A stretch of DNA of 35,617 nucleotides from Clostridiales bacterium DTU086. GTDB lineage: Bacteria > Bacillota > DTU086. Of this stretch, positions 23,399 through 30,050 are shown in pieces. Under the pieces are notes generated by a model, which did not search any database, was not told the DNA's origin, and saw nothing but the letters and a program-made list of their open reading frames with translations. Each line of letters begins with the position of its first letter. Position 1 is the stretch's first letter. The DNA is taken from positions 1 to 35,617 of the forward strand of contig LFTO01000236.1 of the NCBI GenBank assembly GCA_001513335.1, read 5' to 3'. A program made the translations under genes and the position numbers.

Positions 23399-24523
23399 TT
23401 ACTCCTTGGCTGCCGCCACCTCGTCCGAGCTATCATCAATATCAGCAAAACGGTCTTTCAGTTTGTTCAAAACGCCGGGCATTGTAGTGTATTCCATTTC
23501 ATCCAGGTTCAATCTGTGCGGCTCAAAGGGCCCCAAGCTGCGCATGTAATTGGCGATTTCATTGGCTTTTTCTCTAGCCTTGTCATAGGCAACATCTTCA
23601 AAGAAGTCCTGAGGACCAATTAACTTGCCTTCGGCAATCTGGAACCCGAGGCCGATGACCCGCGGAGGACCGTCAAAACGAGTAGGATTGGAATGTTTAA
23701 CTGAAACCGGCATCAACGGCCCGCTGTGAGACCCGCGCATCCATCCGGAAACAAGGTGGGGATTGGCAAAAGGTTCAAGAACCTCACCAACAGCGGGCAG
23801 GCCGCTCTGGCACCTGACTATACAAACGGGGTCATCTTTACCTACGTATTTGCCTGCCAGGAAGTTGAGCTTCTGTGTGCTGGATGTGGCAGCTATTGTC
23901 CCATCCTTTTTATATACAGACTTGACTGCAAACCTGCCCGGTGCTCCAATAAACACCAGGAGGTCGTACAATTCTTCAGGTAGTGAGAAAACAACCTTTT
24001 TATTTTCCCGTAAATCATGGACTTCAAACAAAAAGCCTTCGTGCATCTTCGGGTCAATAACAAGGCCGATGGTATTGAATGGGTCAGCAAAGATTTTGTA
24101 AAGTGGGAAATTCCATGCTCCTGGCTCGGTTTTGTCCGCTGCAAAAACAATCACCGGTTCACTCTTACGTTCTTCAAATTCCATTTCAGCCACACCAGGC
24201 CCCATGCCCTTTACATTGCCGGAAAAAGCATCAGCAAGCAGGTCCTGACCTGCGCCGTAAAGTTTCATTTTCTTTGCTATTTCCGTACAGGCAAGAAAGG
24301 TGTTCCATGCCAACTGGTGAACCTGTTGATTTTCCTCACCTAAACGGTGTGTCATTATTAAGTTAAGGTCATCCCCAACGTGAGTCACGTGGAAGTCTTC
24401 CAAAAATTCTGCTTTTGCAAGGCATTCATTTGCCTTTTCCATCAGTTCCGGCCGAACGCTGGAATGACCGACAAAACCCCCAATATCTGCTTTAATTACA
24501 CTTAGAGTAATCTTGTTACTCAA
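23399..24523 (-). CDS. fbp: fructose-1,6-bisphosphate aldolase/phosphatase (archaeal type)
   Basis: Bifunctional gluconeogenic enzyme (374 residues) joining triose phosphates and dephosphorylating the product. The N-terminal metal-binding pattern is present (ITLSVIKADIGGFVGHSSVRPEL, then HVTHVGDDLNLIMTH, GAGQDLLADAFSGNVKGMGPG, FAADKTEPGAWN). YVGK at residues 226-229 corresponds, by my recollection, to the Tyr and Schiff-base Lys (Y-x2-K) of the Sulfolobus enzyme, so aldolase activity is expected. Start is TTG after GAGGGGGG. It is monocistronic with its own terminator. The enzyme is typical of archaea and deeply branching or thermophilic/anaerobic bacteria, and suggests gluconeogenic growth. 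Confidence 0.93.
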   Translation of the reverse strand: MSNKITLSVIKADIGGFVGHSSVRPELMEKANECLAKAEFLEDFHVTHVGDDLNLIMTHRLGEENQQVHQLAWNTFLACTEIAKKMKLYGAGQDLLADAFSGNVKGMGPGVAEMEFEERKSEPVIVFAADKTEPGAWNFPLYKIFADPFNTIGLVIDPKMHEGFLFEVHDLRENKKVVFSLPEELYDLLVFIGAPGRFAVKSVYKKDGTIAATSSTQKLNFLAGKYVGKDDPVCIVRCQSGLPAVGEVLEPFANPHLVSGWMRGSHSGPLMPVSVKHSNPTRFDGPPRVIGLGFQIAEGKLIGPQDFFEDVAYDKAREKANEIANYMRSLGPFEPHRLNLDEMEYTTMPGVLNKLKDRFADIDDSSDEVAAAKE

Positions 24524-24949
24524 AATTAAACCCCCCTCTACAGTTGTTGTACCCCGGACAAATTATGTAGCCTGGAATACATATTAATTATATGTGCTAC
24601 TCTATATGGCTTATTACTTCGGTATAGGTTGTCTAATTCCTTTTCTGGCGGTAAAAATTACAACTGTCCAATATATAGAAAAAGCACTGGTATTAACCAC
24701 CAGGGCAGCATCGAAAAAGCCTTCCCCTAGCCGGCATGCCGGGAAGGGTTCACCGGTGTCCGGCGCAAACTCCGGAAGCCAGGAGGGCGGTAGAAGCGCT
24801 CGCCCCTTTCCGGTTAATTGGTGCGTGGTTATTCACAATATTCTTTGAAAAGCATAGTTTCTACAACCCAAAAAAGCCGGAACACCTTTTTCAGGTGCCC
24901 GGCCTTTGAATCCTGTCTATTAATACTGGCCTACTTAATGCCCTAATAA
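24524..24949. other. intergenic region upstream of fbp and downstream of nifU
   Basis: Near 24580-24600 is an AT-rich promoter-like zone (ACATAT/ATATGT inverted repeat and TATAAT on the minus strand without a good -35). A GC-rich part follows: CCTTCCC/GGGAAGG around a CCGGCATGCCGG palindrome (about 24719-24747), then copy 2 of the short degenerate repeat (24756-24802). The nifU terminator is at the right end. No gene supported. Confidence 0.4.
24869..24905 (-). terminator. terminator of the nifS-nifU operon
   Basis: On the minus strand GCCGGGCACCT and AGGTGTTCCGGC form a near-perfect stem with a short A-rich loop, followed by TTTTTT. It lies about 45 bases after the nifU stop. Confidence 0.8.
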
Positions 24950-25330
24950 TTACGAAGCCCTGCGGCTTTCTCTCTCCTGATAATCTTTGATAGCTGCATG
25001 AAGGGCGTCCGCAGCAAGATTGGAACAGTGCATCTTAATGGGCGGCAGCCCATCAAGAGCTTCCGCAACAGCTTTATTGGTTACCTCCAGGGCTTCCTCC
25101 ACAGTCTTTCCCTTCACCAATTCCGTAACCATGCTGCTTGTGGCAATTGCTGCTCCGCACCCAAAGGTCTTAAACTTTATATCCTTAATAATGTTATCCT
25201 CTATTTTAAGATAAATGCGCATTATATCCCCGCAGGAAGCATTACCGACTTCACCAATACCGCTGGCATTTTCTATCTCCCCAACATTTCTGGGGTTTGT
25301 GAAATGGTCCATTACTTTGTCCGAGTACAT
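24950..25330 (-). CDS. nifU: Fe-S cluster assembly scaffold, NifU N-terminal/IscU type
   Basis: A 126-residue scaffold on which Fe-S clusters are built from sulfur delivered by NifS. The three conserved cysteines are C33 (NASCGDIM, with Asp35), C58 (FGCGAAIATSSM) and C102 (MHCSNLAADAL). It has only the IscU-like domain, without the C-terminal NifU thioredoxin-like domain. ATG follows AGGAGTGTGAGGG and overlaps the end of nifS by 19 bases, so both are one transcript. This is the usual minimal NifS-NifU pair of clostridia and would serve the many Fe-S proteins here (radical SAM, IorA). Confidence 0.95.
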   Translation of the reverse strand: MYSDKVMDHFTNPRNVGEIENASGIGEVGNASCGDIMRIYLKIEDNIIKDIKFKTFGCGAAIATSSMVTELVKGKTVEEALEVTNKAVAEALDGLPPIKMHCSNLAADALHAAIKDYQERESRRAS

Positions 25331-26508
25331 CCCTCACACTCCTTTCGGCTCTTCTGATACAAAGGAGACATATCCCGGAGGCGCTGTACAATCTCCGGCA
25401 GCACATCCAGCACATAATCAATCTGCTCTCCGGTATTGTCCCTGCCTAGGGTCATTCTTACAGAACCATGGGCGACTTCCTTACATATCCCCATGGCCAG
25501 AAGTACGTGGGAGGGATCAAGGGAGCCGGAAGTACATGCTGAACCGCTGGATGCGGCAATACCTTTCATATCCAGGGAAAGGAGCAGGGACTCCCCTTCC
25601 ACATATTCAAAACTCACGTTAACATTTGTGGGAACCCTCAGAGTAGGATGACCGTTAAGCCTTACGTCAGGAATCCTTTCCAAAATGCCCTTGATAAGTT
25701 TATCTCTCAATTGGGTCATCCGCGGCATTTCAGAATCCATTTCCTGTCCGGCCAACTCCACAGCCTTCCCCAACCCTACAATACCCGGCATGTTTTCCGT
25801 ACCCGGCCTGATTTTCTTCTCCTGAGCACCTCCAAAAACCAGGGGCGAAAGATGGACCCCTTTCCTGATATATAGGAAACCTATGCCCTTGGGACCGTAA
25901 ATCTTGTGGCCGGAACCCGTGAGCAGGTCAGCATTCATCTCCTCCACGTCAACAGGAATTTTTCCCAGTGACTGGACTGCATCAGTGTGAAACAAAATCC
26001 CTTTTTCCTTGGCCAGGCGGCCAATCTCAGCAACAGGCTGGATACTCCCTACCTCGTTATTGGCATGCATAATGGTAATCAAAATGGTATCGTCCCTGAT
26101 AGCCTGGCGTAAGTCATCCATGCGGACAATTCCGTATTCATCTACCGGCAGCACTGTCAGGTCAAACCCCATCTTTTCCAAATGCTCGCATGCATGAAGC
26201 ACGGCATGATGTTCCACGGCCGAAGTTATAATATGCTTTCCCTTGTCGGCATACTTCAAGGCTGTGCCTATAATAGCGAGGTTGTCAGCCTCTGTCCCGC
26301 CGCTGGTAAAGGTTATTTCCTCAGGTTGGGCTTTGATTAACGCGGCCACCTGGCTCCTGGCATTTTCCAAAGCTTCTTTGGCTTCCCTGCCAAAGGAATG
26401 GACACTGGAGGGGTTGCCGAATTTGTTTGTCATATACTCCATCATGATTTCGGCTACCTCAGGTCTTACAGGAGTAGTAGCGCTGTGGTCAAGATAGATC
26501 CTCTGCAT
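25312..26508 (-). CDS. nifS: cysteine desulfurase NifS
   Basis: Removes sulfur from cysteine as an enzyme persulfide for Fe-S assembly. The 398 residues hold YLDHSATTPVRPEV at the start, FTSGGTEADNLAI, HHAVLHACEHL, the PLP lysine K202 in GSGHKIYGPKG, and the persulfide cysteine C325 in SSGSACTSGSLDPSHVL. The active-site loop is of the group I (NifS/IscS) type. The tail CEGCTRTK adds two cysteines beyond the usual end. ATG after GGAGA. It is first in the operon, divergent from the Rrf2 regulator gene across a 549-base region with a strong promoter on each side. Confidence 0.96.
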   Translation of the reverse strand: MQRIYLDHSATTPVRPEVAEIMMEYMTNKFGNPSSVHSFGREAKEALENARSQVAALIKAQPEEITFTSGGTEADNLAIIGTALKYADKGKHIITSAVEHHAVLHACEHLEKMGFDLTVLPVDEYGIVRMDDLRQAIRDDTILITIMHANNEVGSIQPVAEIGRLAKEKGILFHTDAVQSLGKIPVDVEEMNADLLTGSGHKIYGPKGIGFLYIRKGVHLSPLVFGGAQEKKIRPGTENMPGIVGLGKAVELAGQEMDSEMPRMTQLRDKLIKGILERIPDVRLNGHPTLRVPTNVNVSFEYVEGESLLLSLDMKGIAASSGSACTSGSLDPSHVLLAMGICKEVAHGSVRMTLGRDNTGEQIDYVLDVLPEIVQRLRDMSPLYQKSRKECEGCTRTK

Positions 26509-26550
26509 ACTGGAAGTCTCCTTTGCTCTATAGATTTAATCCCTACCATT

Positions 26551-26558
26551 CTTATCGG
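26551..26558. promoter_or_regulatory. candidate Rrf2/IscR operator half-site at nifS
   Basis: CTTATCGG on the plus strand lies just downstream of the nifS -10. The same 8-mer is at 27015-27022 behind the -10 of the rrf2 gene, with similar TA-rich sequence to its right (CTTATCGGnnnTAnnT). It is a candidate site for the divergent regulator; only two instances are seen. Confidence 0.4.
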
Positions 26559-26567
26559 ATATACTTT

Positions 26568-26596
26568 AATGTAACGCTCCCGTAAATTTTTGTCAA
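26568..26596 (-). promoter_or_regulatory. nifS promoter
   Basis: On the minus strand a perfect TTGACA (26596-26591) and TACATT (26573-26568) are 17 bp apart. Transcription would start near 26561, about 50 bases before the nifS ATG. Confidence 0.75.
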
Positions 26597-26962
26597 GGTT
26601 TTTTCATAGTATTTTACTAGGAATTAGCCGTGCCGTTTATGGCTACCGGGTTTAATTTACATAATACTAACTTGGAAGAATTTATCTTACCTGCATGGCA
26701 ACTTGATGAACTCTAAAATACCTTATGAGATGTATTTTAGTATTGCCCAAAAGCCCCCAGCCTATGGAGTGAAAATATGATCAGTTCCCGTGACAATGCT
26801 GTCCCGGCAGTAACTGCACTGCGCCCTTTTCCATACCCCGGAAATCCCGGAGACTTTTTTGAAAGGCATCATGTTTCACTATTTTGCCACACTATCATAT
26901 AGGTTCCATCCTGTTGAAAGTGCCAGCGTCTGCCTTTTGCACAGGACAAAAAGGTGACTTCC
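26597..26962. other. intergenic stretch between nifS and the rrf2-like gene
   Basis: No gene is supported. It has a perfect 9-bp inverted repeat CTAAAATAC (26713-26721) with GTATTTTAG (26732-26740), 10-nt loop, and no T-run. The rest is unremarkable. The length is large for two divergent promoters, so a small RNA or decayed gene cannot be excluded. Confidence 0.35.
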
Positions 26963-26992
26963 TTGACACCGGGAAAAATTAGCGGATACAAT
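26963..26992 (+). promoter_or_regulatory. promoter of the Rrf2-family regulator
   Basis: A perfect TTGACA (26963-26968) and TACAAT (26987-26992) with 18-bp spacing, about 66 bases before the start codon. A CTTATCGG motif is at 27015-27022. Confidence 0.75.
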
Positions 26993-27014
26993 AAAGACAG
27001 ATTATAGGATAAAA

Positions 27015-27022
27015 CTTATCGG
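27015..27022. promoter_or_regulatory. candidate Rrf2/IscR operator half-site at rrf2
   Basis: The second copy of CTTATCGG, downstream of the rrf2 promoter and followed by TCTTATCT, matches the site at 26551-26558. It would allow autoregulation together with control of nifS. Confidence 0.4.
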
Positions 27023-27057
27023 TCTTATCTGCTTTACTGGATAAGGAGGAAAGTGAA

Positions 27058-27501
27058 ATGAGGTTTTCCACAAAATCCCGTTACGGCTTGAGAGCCATGA
27101 TTGAACTGGCCCTCCATTACAATGAAGAAGCCCCTGTGTCAGTTAAAACCATTGCTGAACAGCAAGAAATTTCCGAGGCGTACCTGGAACACCTGATGTC
27201 CACTCTGGCAAGAAGACGGCTGGCAAAAAGTGTCAGGGGGGCTCAGGGAGGCTACCTGCTCTCCAGAGACCCGGCCAAAATAAAGGTAGGGGATATAATC
27301 AGGGCCCTGGAAGGAGATATAGTACCTGTTGACTGCGTCAACAAGGAAGACCCTGCAGATTGCGAAAGGTTCGAAAGCTGTGTGTCCAGGATCGTCTGGG
27401 AAAGGGTTCAGGACGCGATAAATGACACCCTGGATTCCTTTACCCTTCAGGACCTGTTAGACAAACTAAGAGCCAGGGGCAAGACCGGCGGCAGTCTCTA
27501 A
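27058..27501 (+). CDS. Rrf2-family regulator, IscR-like
   Basis: A 147-residue winged-helix regulator: MRFSTKSRYGLRAMIELALHYNEEAPVSVKTIAEQQEISEAYLEHLMSTLARRRLAKSVRGAQGGYLLSRDP is the classic Rrf2 N-terminus. Three cysteines (C93, C102, C108; CX8CX5C) lie where IscR binds its cluster, so an Fe-S sensing role is likely; CymR-type members lack them. ATG follows AAGGAGGAAAGTG. Placement divergent from nifS-nifU supports control of Fe-S assembly. A bidirectional terminator follows. Confidence 0.92.
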   Translation: MRFSTKSRYGLRAMIELALHYNEEAPVSVKTIAEQQEISEAYLEHLMSTLARRRLAKSVRGAQGGYLLSRDPAKIKVGDIIRALEGDIVPVDCVNKEDPADCERFESCVSRIVWERVQDAINDTLDSFTLQDLLDKLRARGKTGGSL

Positions 27502-27558
27502 CCTGGCAGGTCCGCCTGTAATCCCTTAATTTACCTCAGTTTTTCCAGACCTGCTTTC

Positions 27559-27638
27559 AAAAAAGATGAGTCACTTTTCCAAAACACAGGGGTATATGAC
27601 TTAATTCCCTTACTGTCTGAAAAGTCCCTCATTTTTTT
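27559..27638. terminator. bidirectional terminator between rrf2 and the SRAP gene
   Basis: ATGAG (27566-27570) with CTCAT (27628-27632) and ACTTTTC (27573-27579) with GAAAAGT (27619-27625) form a long stem, flanked by an A-run on the left (27559-27564) and a T-run on the right (27632-27638). It serves both converging genes. The loop is large (about 39 nt). Confidence 0.6.
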
Positions 27639-27663
27639 CTGCCTGGTGCACCGGAGGATAAGA

Positions 27664-28341
27664 TTATGGAATCCTCTCAATCAACTGGGGAAAGTTGTTC
27701 CTGGGGGAATTGACAAGGGTAGATACCCGGTAGGATACTAGCTCCCCGGTATAGGAAGTGAGCAGCCCCTTAAGCTCACTGACGGGAGTACCCATATCCA
27801 ACCATGTATCCCGGCTGGAGTTATCAGCAAGTATTACCGGCATCCTGTTGTGTATCTCCCTCACTCCTTCACTGGCTTCAACGGTAACAATGGAAAAAGA
27901 GAGTATCCTTTCCCCCTCAGGGGAAATCCATTTGTCCCACAATCCAGCAAAAGTAAAAGGAGCTTCTCCCGGGAGGGTTATCCTGTAGGGAATCTTCCCC
28001 CCGTTGTCCTTCTGCCACTCATAAAAACCATCTGCCGGTACCAGACAGCGTTGGCGGGCAAAAGGGACTTTGTATGCCGGCTTTTGGTGAACAGTCTCCG
28101 CCCGGGCATTGATCATCTTATATCCTATGGAGGGAGCTTTTGCCCATTTGGGAATAAGACCCCACCGCATTAACCTCATTGATGCACCCGCCCCGTTTTC
28201 GGAATAAATCACAGGCACCTGGGAACCGGGACAGATATTGTAGTTGGGACTGTATTCAAAATCTCCGGCAGCCTCCGGTGAAATGCCAAAAAGCTCCCGG
28301 AGAAGCCTGTCATCCAGGGTAAGAGTATAACGGCCGCACAT
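27664..28341 (-). CDS. SOS response-associated peptidase (SRAP, YedK/HMCES family)
   Basis: A 225-residue SRAP protein, which forms a covalent link to abasic sites in single-stranded DNA. The start is fixed by the conserved MCGRYTL, whose Cys2 becomes the N-terminal nucleophile after Met removal; GGAGGTG lies before it. The longer in-frame ATG 26 codons upstream would bury this cysteine and was rejected. Other motifs are NYNICPGSQVPVI, KMINARAETV, RCLVPADGFYEW and IHNRMPVIL. It is alone and divergent from ytrH. No LexA box was identified. Confidence 0.94.
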   Translation of the reverse strand: MCGRYTLTLDDRLLRELFGISPEAAGDFEYSPNYNICPGSQVPVIYSENGAGASMRLMRWGLIPKWAKAPSIGYKMINARAETVHQKPAYKVPFARQRCLVPADGFYEWQKDNGGKIPYRITLPGEAPFTFAGLWDKWISPEGERILSFSIVTVEASEGVREIHNRMPVILADNSSRDTWLDMGTPVSELKGLLTSYTGELVSYRVSTLVNSPRNNFPQLIERIP

Positions 28342-28448
28342 TACGCCCACCTCCATTGTAATTCCATTATAGCAAAGGAACGGTGTGTAAATCAGTAAAT
28401 CTCCGTAGCAGAAGCGCACCCGGCAGTTCCTGAGTAAAGTACTTTAGA

Positions 28449-28477
28449 TTATATTTAACCTTGCCATGTCATATAAT
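28449..28477 (+). promoter_or_regulatory. sigma-E-like sporulation promoter of ytrH-ytrI
   Basis: TTATATT (28449-28455) and CATATAAT (28470-28477), spaced 14 bp, match the Bacillus sigma-E consensus (KMATATT, CATACAMT) in 6 of 7 and 7 of 8 positions. In B. subtilis ytrH/ytrI belong to the mother-cell sigma-E regulon. It also shows that the start must lie downstream of about 28485. Confidence 0.65.
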
Positions 28478-28508
28478 TAACAAACCAAATTTGTATTGGA
28501 TGCTGCTC

Positions 28509-28835
28509 ATGGATAGGTTCTACGTAAAACTTTTCTATATTTTTTTTACCGCCCTGGGCATGATTATCGGGGGCACTATCATCGGGTCCATTTCGGCCAC
28601 TTTGTTTGGGTATGGCCCTTTACGGGTCATGTCCAAACTGGCAAAAGACCTAAAAATCTGGGCAGCAGTAGCTGCAATCGGGGGGACTTTCGATTCCCTT
28701 CAAGCCCTGGAAACAGGGATTCTGGAAGGTCAACTCAGACTGGTAGTCAAGCAGCTTGGTTTCATGGTTGCAGCCTTTGCCGGAGCACATGCAGGCTACC
28801 TCCTTGTGGTAACCTTGAGCAATTCAAGCAAATGA
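28509..28835 (+). CDS. ytrH: sporulation membrane protein YtrH
   Basis: A small (108-residue) membrane protein of the YtrH family needed for efficient sporulation, made in the mother cell. Hydrophobic segments are at about 8-33 (IFFTALGMIIGGTIIGSISATLFGYGPL) and 82-101 (FMVAAFAGAHAGYLLVVTL); the centre has LAKDLKIWAAVAAIGGTFDSLQALETG. ATG 28509 was chosen; ATG 28500 is possible, and one at 28461 lies upstream of the likely transcription start. The ribosome site is weak (GGATG). It overlaps ytrI by 4 bases (ATGA). Confidence 0.85.
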   Translation: MDRFYVKLFYIFFTALGMIIGGTIIGSISATLFGYGPLRVMSKLAKDLKIWAAVAAIGGTFDSLQALETGILEGQLRLVVKQLGFMVAAFAGAHAGYLLVVTLSNSSK

Positions 28836-29326
28836 GCTTCATCCGTTACAGCGTCATAGCCAGCTTTATATTTGGCTTATTAGCCGGGGCCGCCATAATC
28901 AACCTGGTCTGCGGGACACACCTTGACAATGCGGAACTGGAGATAGAAAGGCTCAATGCCTTATTGGCCGAGCAGACCGAACAAATAGCGGCCCTGGAGC
29001 GGACTATCGCCCAGCAGGAAGAATTTACCGTTACGGAAATTGAGGTCCATGTACTCTTCAAAGACGAAAAAGAGAACGATGAACTGAGCAGCCTGGAAAT
29101 AGAAAAAAGGGTAAAAGAACTGCTGAAAAACATAAGGGGCAGAGAAGTATCAACTCTCGACCCCATTTTAATAGTAAACATCGTAGACGGCAGGCCAATC
29201 CAGGTATCCAATACCGAATATATCCTTACCGTAAAAAGCCTCCTCATCTCCGAAAAACTGGTTATGCACGTGGAAGCTGCGGAAAAGGTGGAACAGGTCA
29301 GCTCAGCCCCTCCGGCAGGACAGTAA
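28832..29326 (+). CDS. ytrI: sporulation membrane protein YtrI
   Basis: A 164-residue protein: one N-terminal transmembrane helix (SVIASFIFGLLAGAAIINLVCG), a coiled coil at about 33-65 (LEIERLNALLAEQTEQIAALERTIAQQEE), and an alpha/beta C-terminal domain. It follows YtrH with an ATGA overlap, as in other spore formers, and is presumably made from the same sigma-E promoter. A perfect 8-bp inverted repeat (TCCGGCAG at 29311-29318 with 29332-29339) spans the stop codon but has no T-run. Confidence 0.82.
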   Translation: MSFIRYSVIASFIFGLLAGAAIINLVCGTHLDNAELEIERLNALLAEQTEQIAALERTIAQQEEFTVTEIEVHVLFKDEKENDELSSLEIEKRVKELLKNIRGREVSTLDPILIVNIVDGRPIQVSNTEYILTVKSLLISEKLVMHVEAAEKVEQVSSAPPAGQ

Positions 29327-29408
29327 AAAAACTGCCGGAAACCCAACTGGACCGGAATGCCCTTTTCCCCCTCCAGGCCTTAGCGAAACGACCGCTTAAT
29401 GCTCCTTG

Positions 29409-29433
29409 AAAAAAGGCCAGTCAGTCACCGGCC
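29409..29433 (-). terminator. terminator of the iorA-iorB operon
   Basis: On the minus strand GGCCGGT and ACTGGCC (29433-29427 with 29421-29415) form a 7-bp stem with one G-T pair and a 5-nt loop, followed by TTTTTTC. It starts 3 bases past the iorB stop. Confidence 0.8.
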
Positions 29434-29435
29434 GG

Positions 29436-30050
29436 TCAATTGCCCACCTGGGACAAAAACTCTTTCCCTCTGTCTATCCCTTCCTCAAAGGCAGCCAAAT
29501 TAATATCCACCGTACGCGGGGGTACTGTTTCTCTTATTGTCTCCCGCCAAGCCTCCAAATCAGAGTCCAGCAGACCCGCCAGAACACCCAAAAGCACTGT
29601 ATTAACCACTTTGGGGCTCCCGCACTTTTTGGCTATTTCCAGGGCATCTATTTCAATGGCACGGGAAACCTTTCCGCGAATTCGTTCCATAGTATCCACA
29701 GGGTATTCCTTACTTCCCGTCAGCACCGGGAGAGGGTAAAGTTCCTGGGAATTGACTATGACGGTCCCCCCTTCCCGGAGGTAATGGAGCCAGCGCAGGG
29801 CTTCCAGCTTTTCAAAAGCCAGGATAAAATCTGCCGTACCCGGTGTAATAGTAGGAGCAAAAACTTCTTTGCCAAAACGCACCTGGGTTACAACGCTCCC
29901 GCCCCGCTGGGCCATACCGTGAATCTCGGAAACCTTAATGTCCAGCCCCCTGCGCATAACCACACCGGCAATTACCCTGCTGGCCAGGATAGTCCCCTGG
30001 CCGCCAACTCCAACGATGAGAATGTTTTTTGTATCAGCAGTATCAACCAC
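29436..30050 (-). CDS. iorB: indolepyruvate ferredoxin oxidoreductase, beta subunit
   Basis: Gamma-type domain subunit (204 residues) of the 2-oxoacid:ferredoxin oxidoreductase that turns aryl pyruvates from aromatic amino acids into aryl-acetyl-CoA. Markers are ILIVGVGGQGTILASRVIAGV at the N-terminus, EIHGMAQRGGSVVTQVRFG, and ADFILAFEKLEALRW. I chose GTG 30050, which has AAAGGTGA before it and overlaps the iorA stop by 8 bases; GTG 30074 would add 8 residues. It forms the enzyme with IorA. Confidence 0.92.
   Translation of the reverse strand: MVDTADTKNILIVGVGGQGTILASRVIAGVVMRRGLDIKVSEIHGMAQRGGSVVTQVRFGKEVFAPTITPGTADFILAFEKLEALRWLHYLREGGTVIVNSQELYPLPVLTGSKEYPVDTMERIRGKVSRAIEIDALEIAKKCGSPKVVNTVLLGVLAGLLDSDLEAWRETIRETVPPRTVDINLAAFEEGIDRGKEFLSQVGN

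Noticed and set aside
28342-28419. Longer start for the SRAP protein
   Set aside because: The catalytic cysteine must be residue 2; only the MCGRYT start meets this, and it has a GGAGGTG site.
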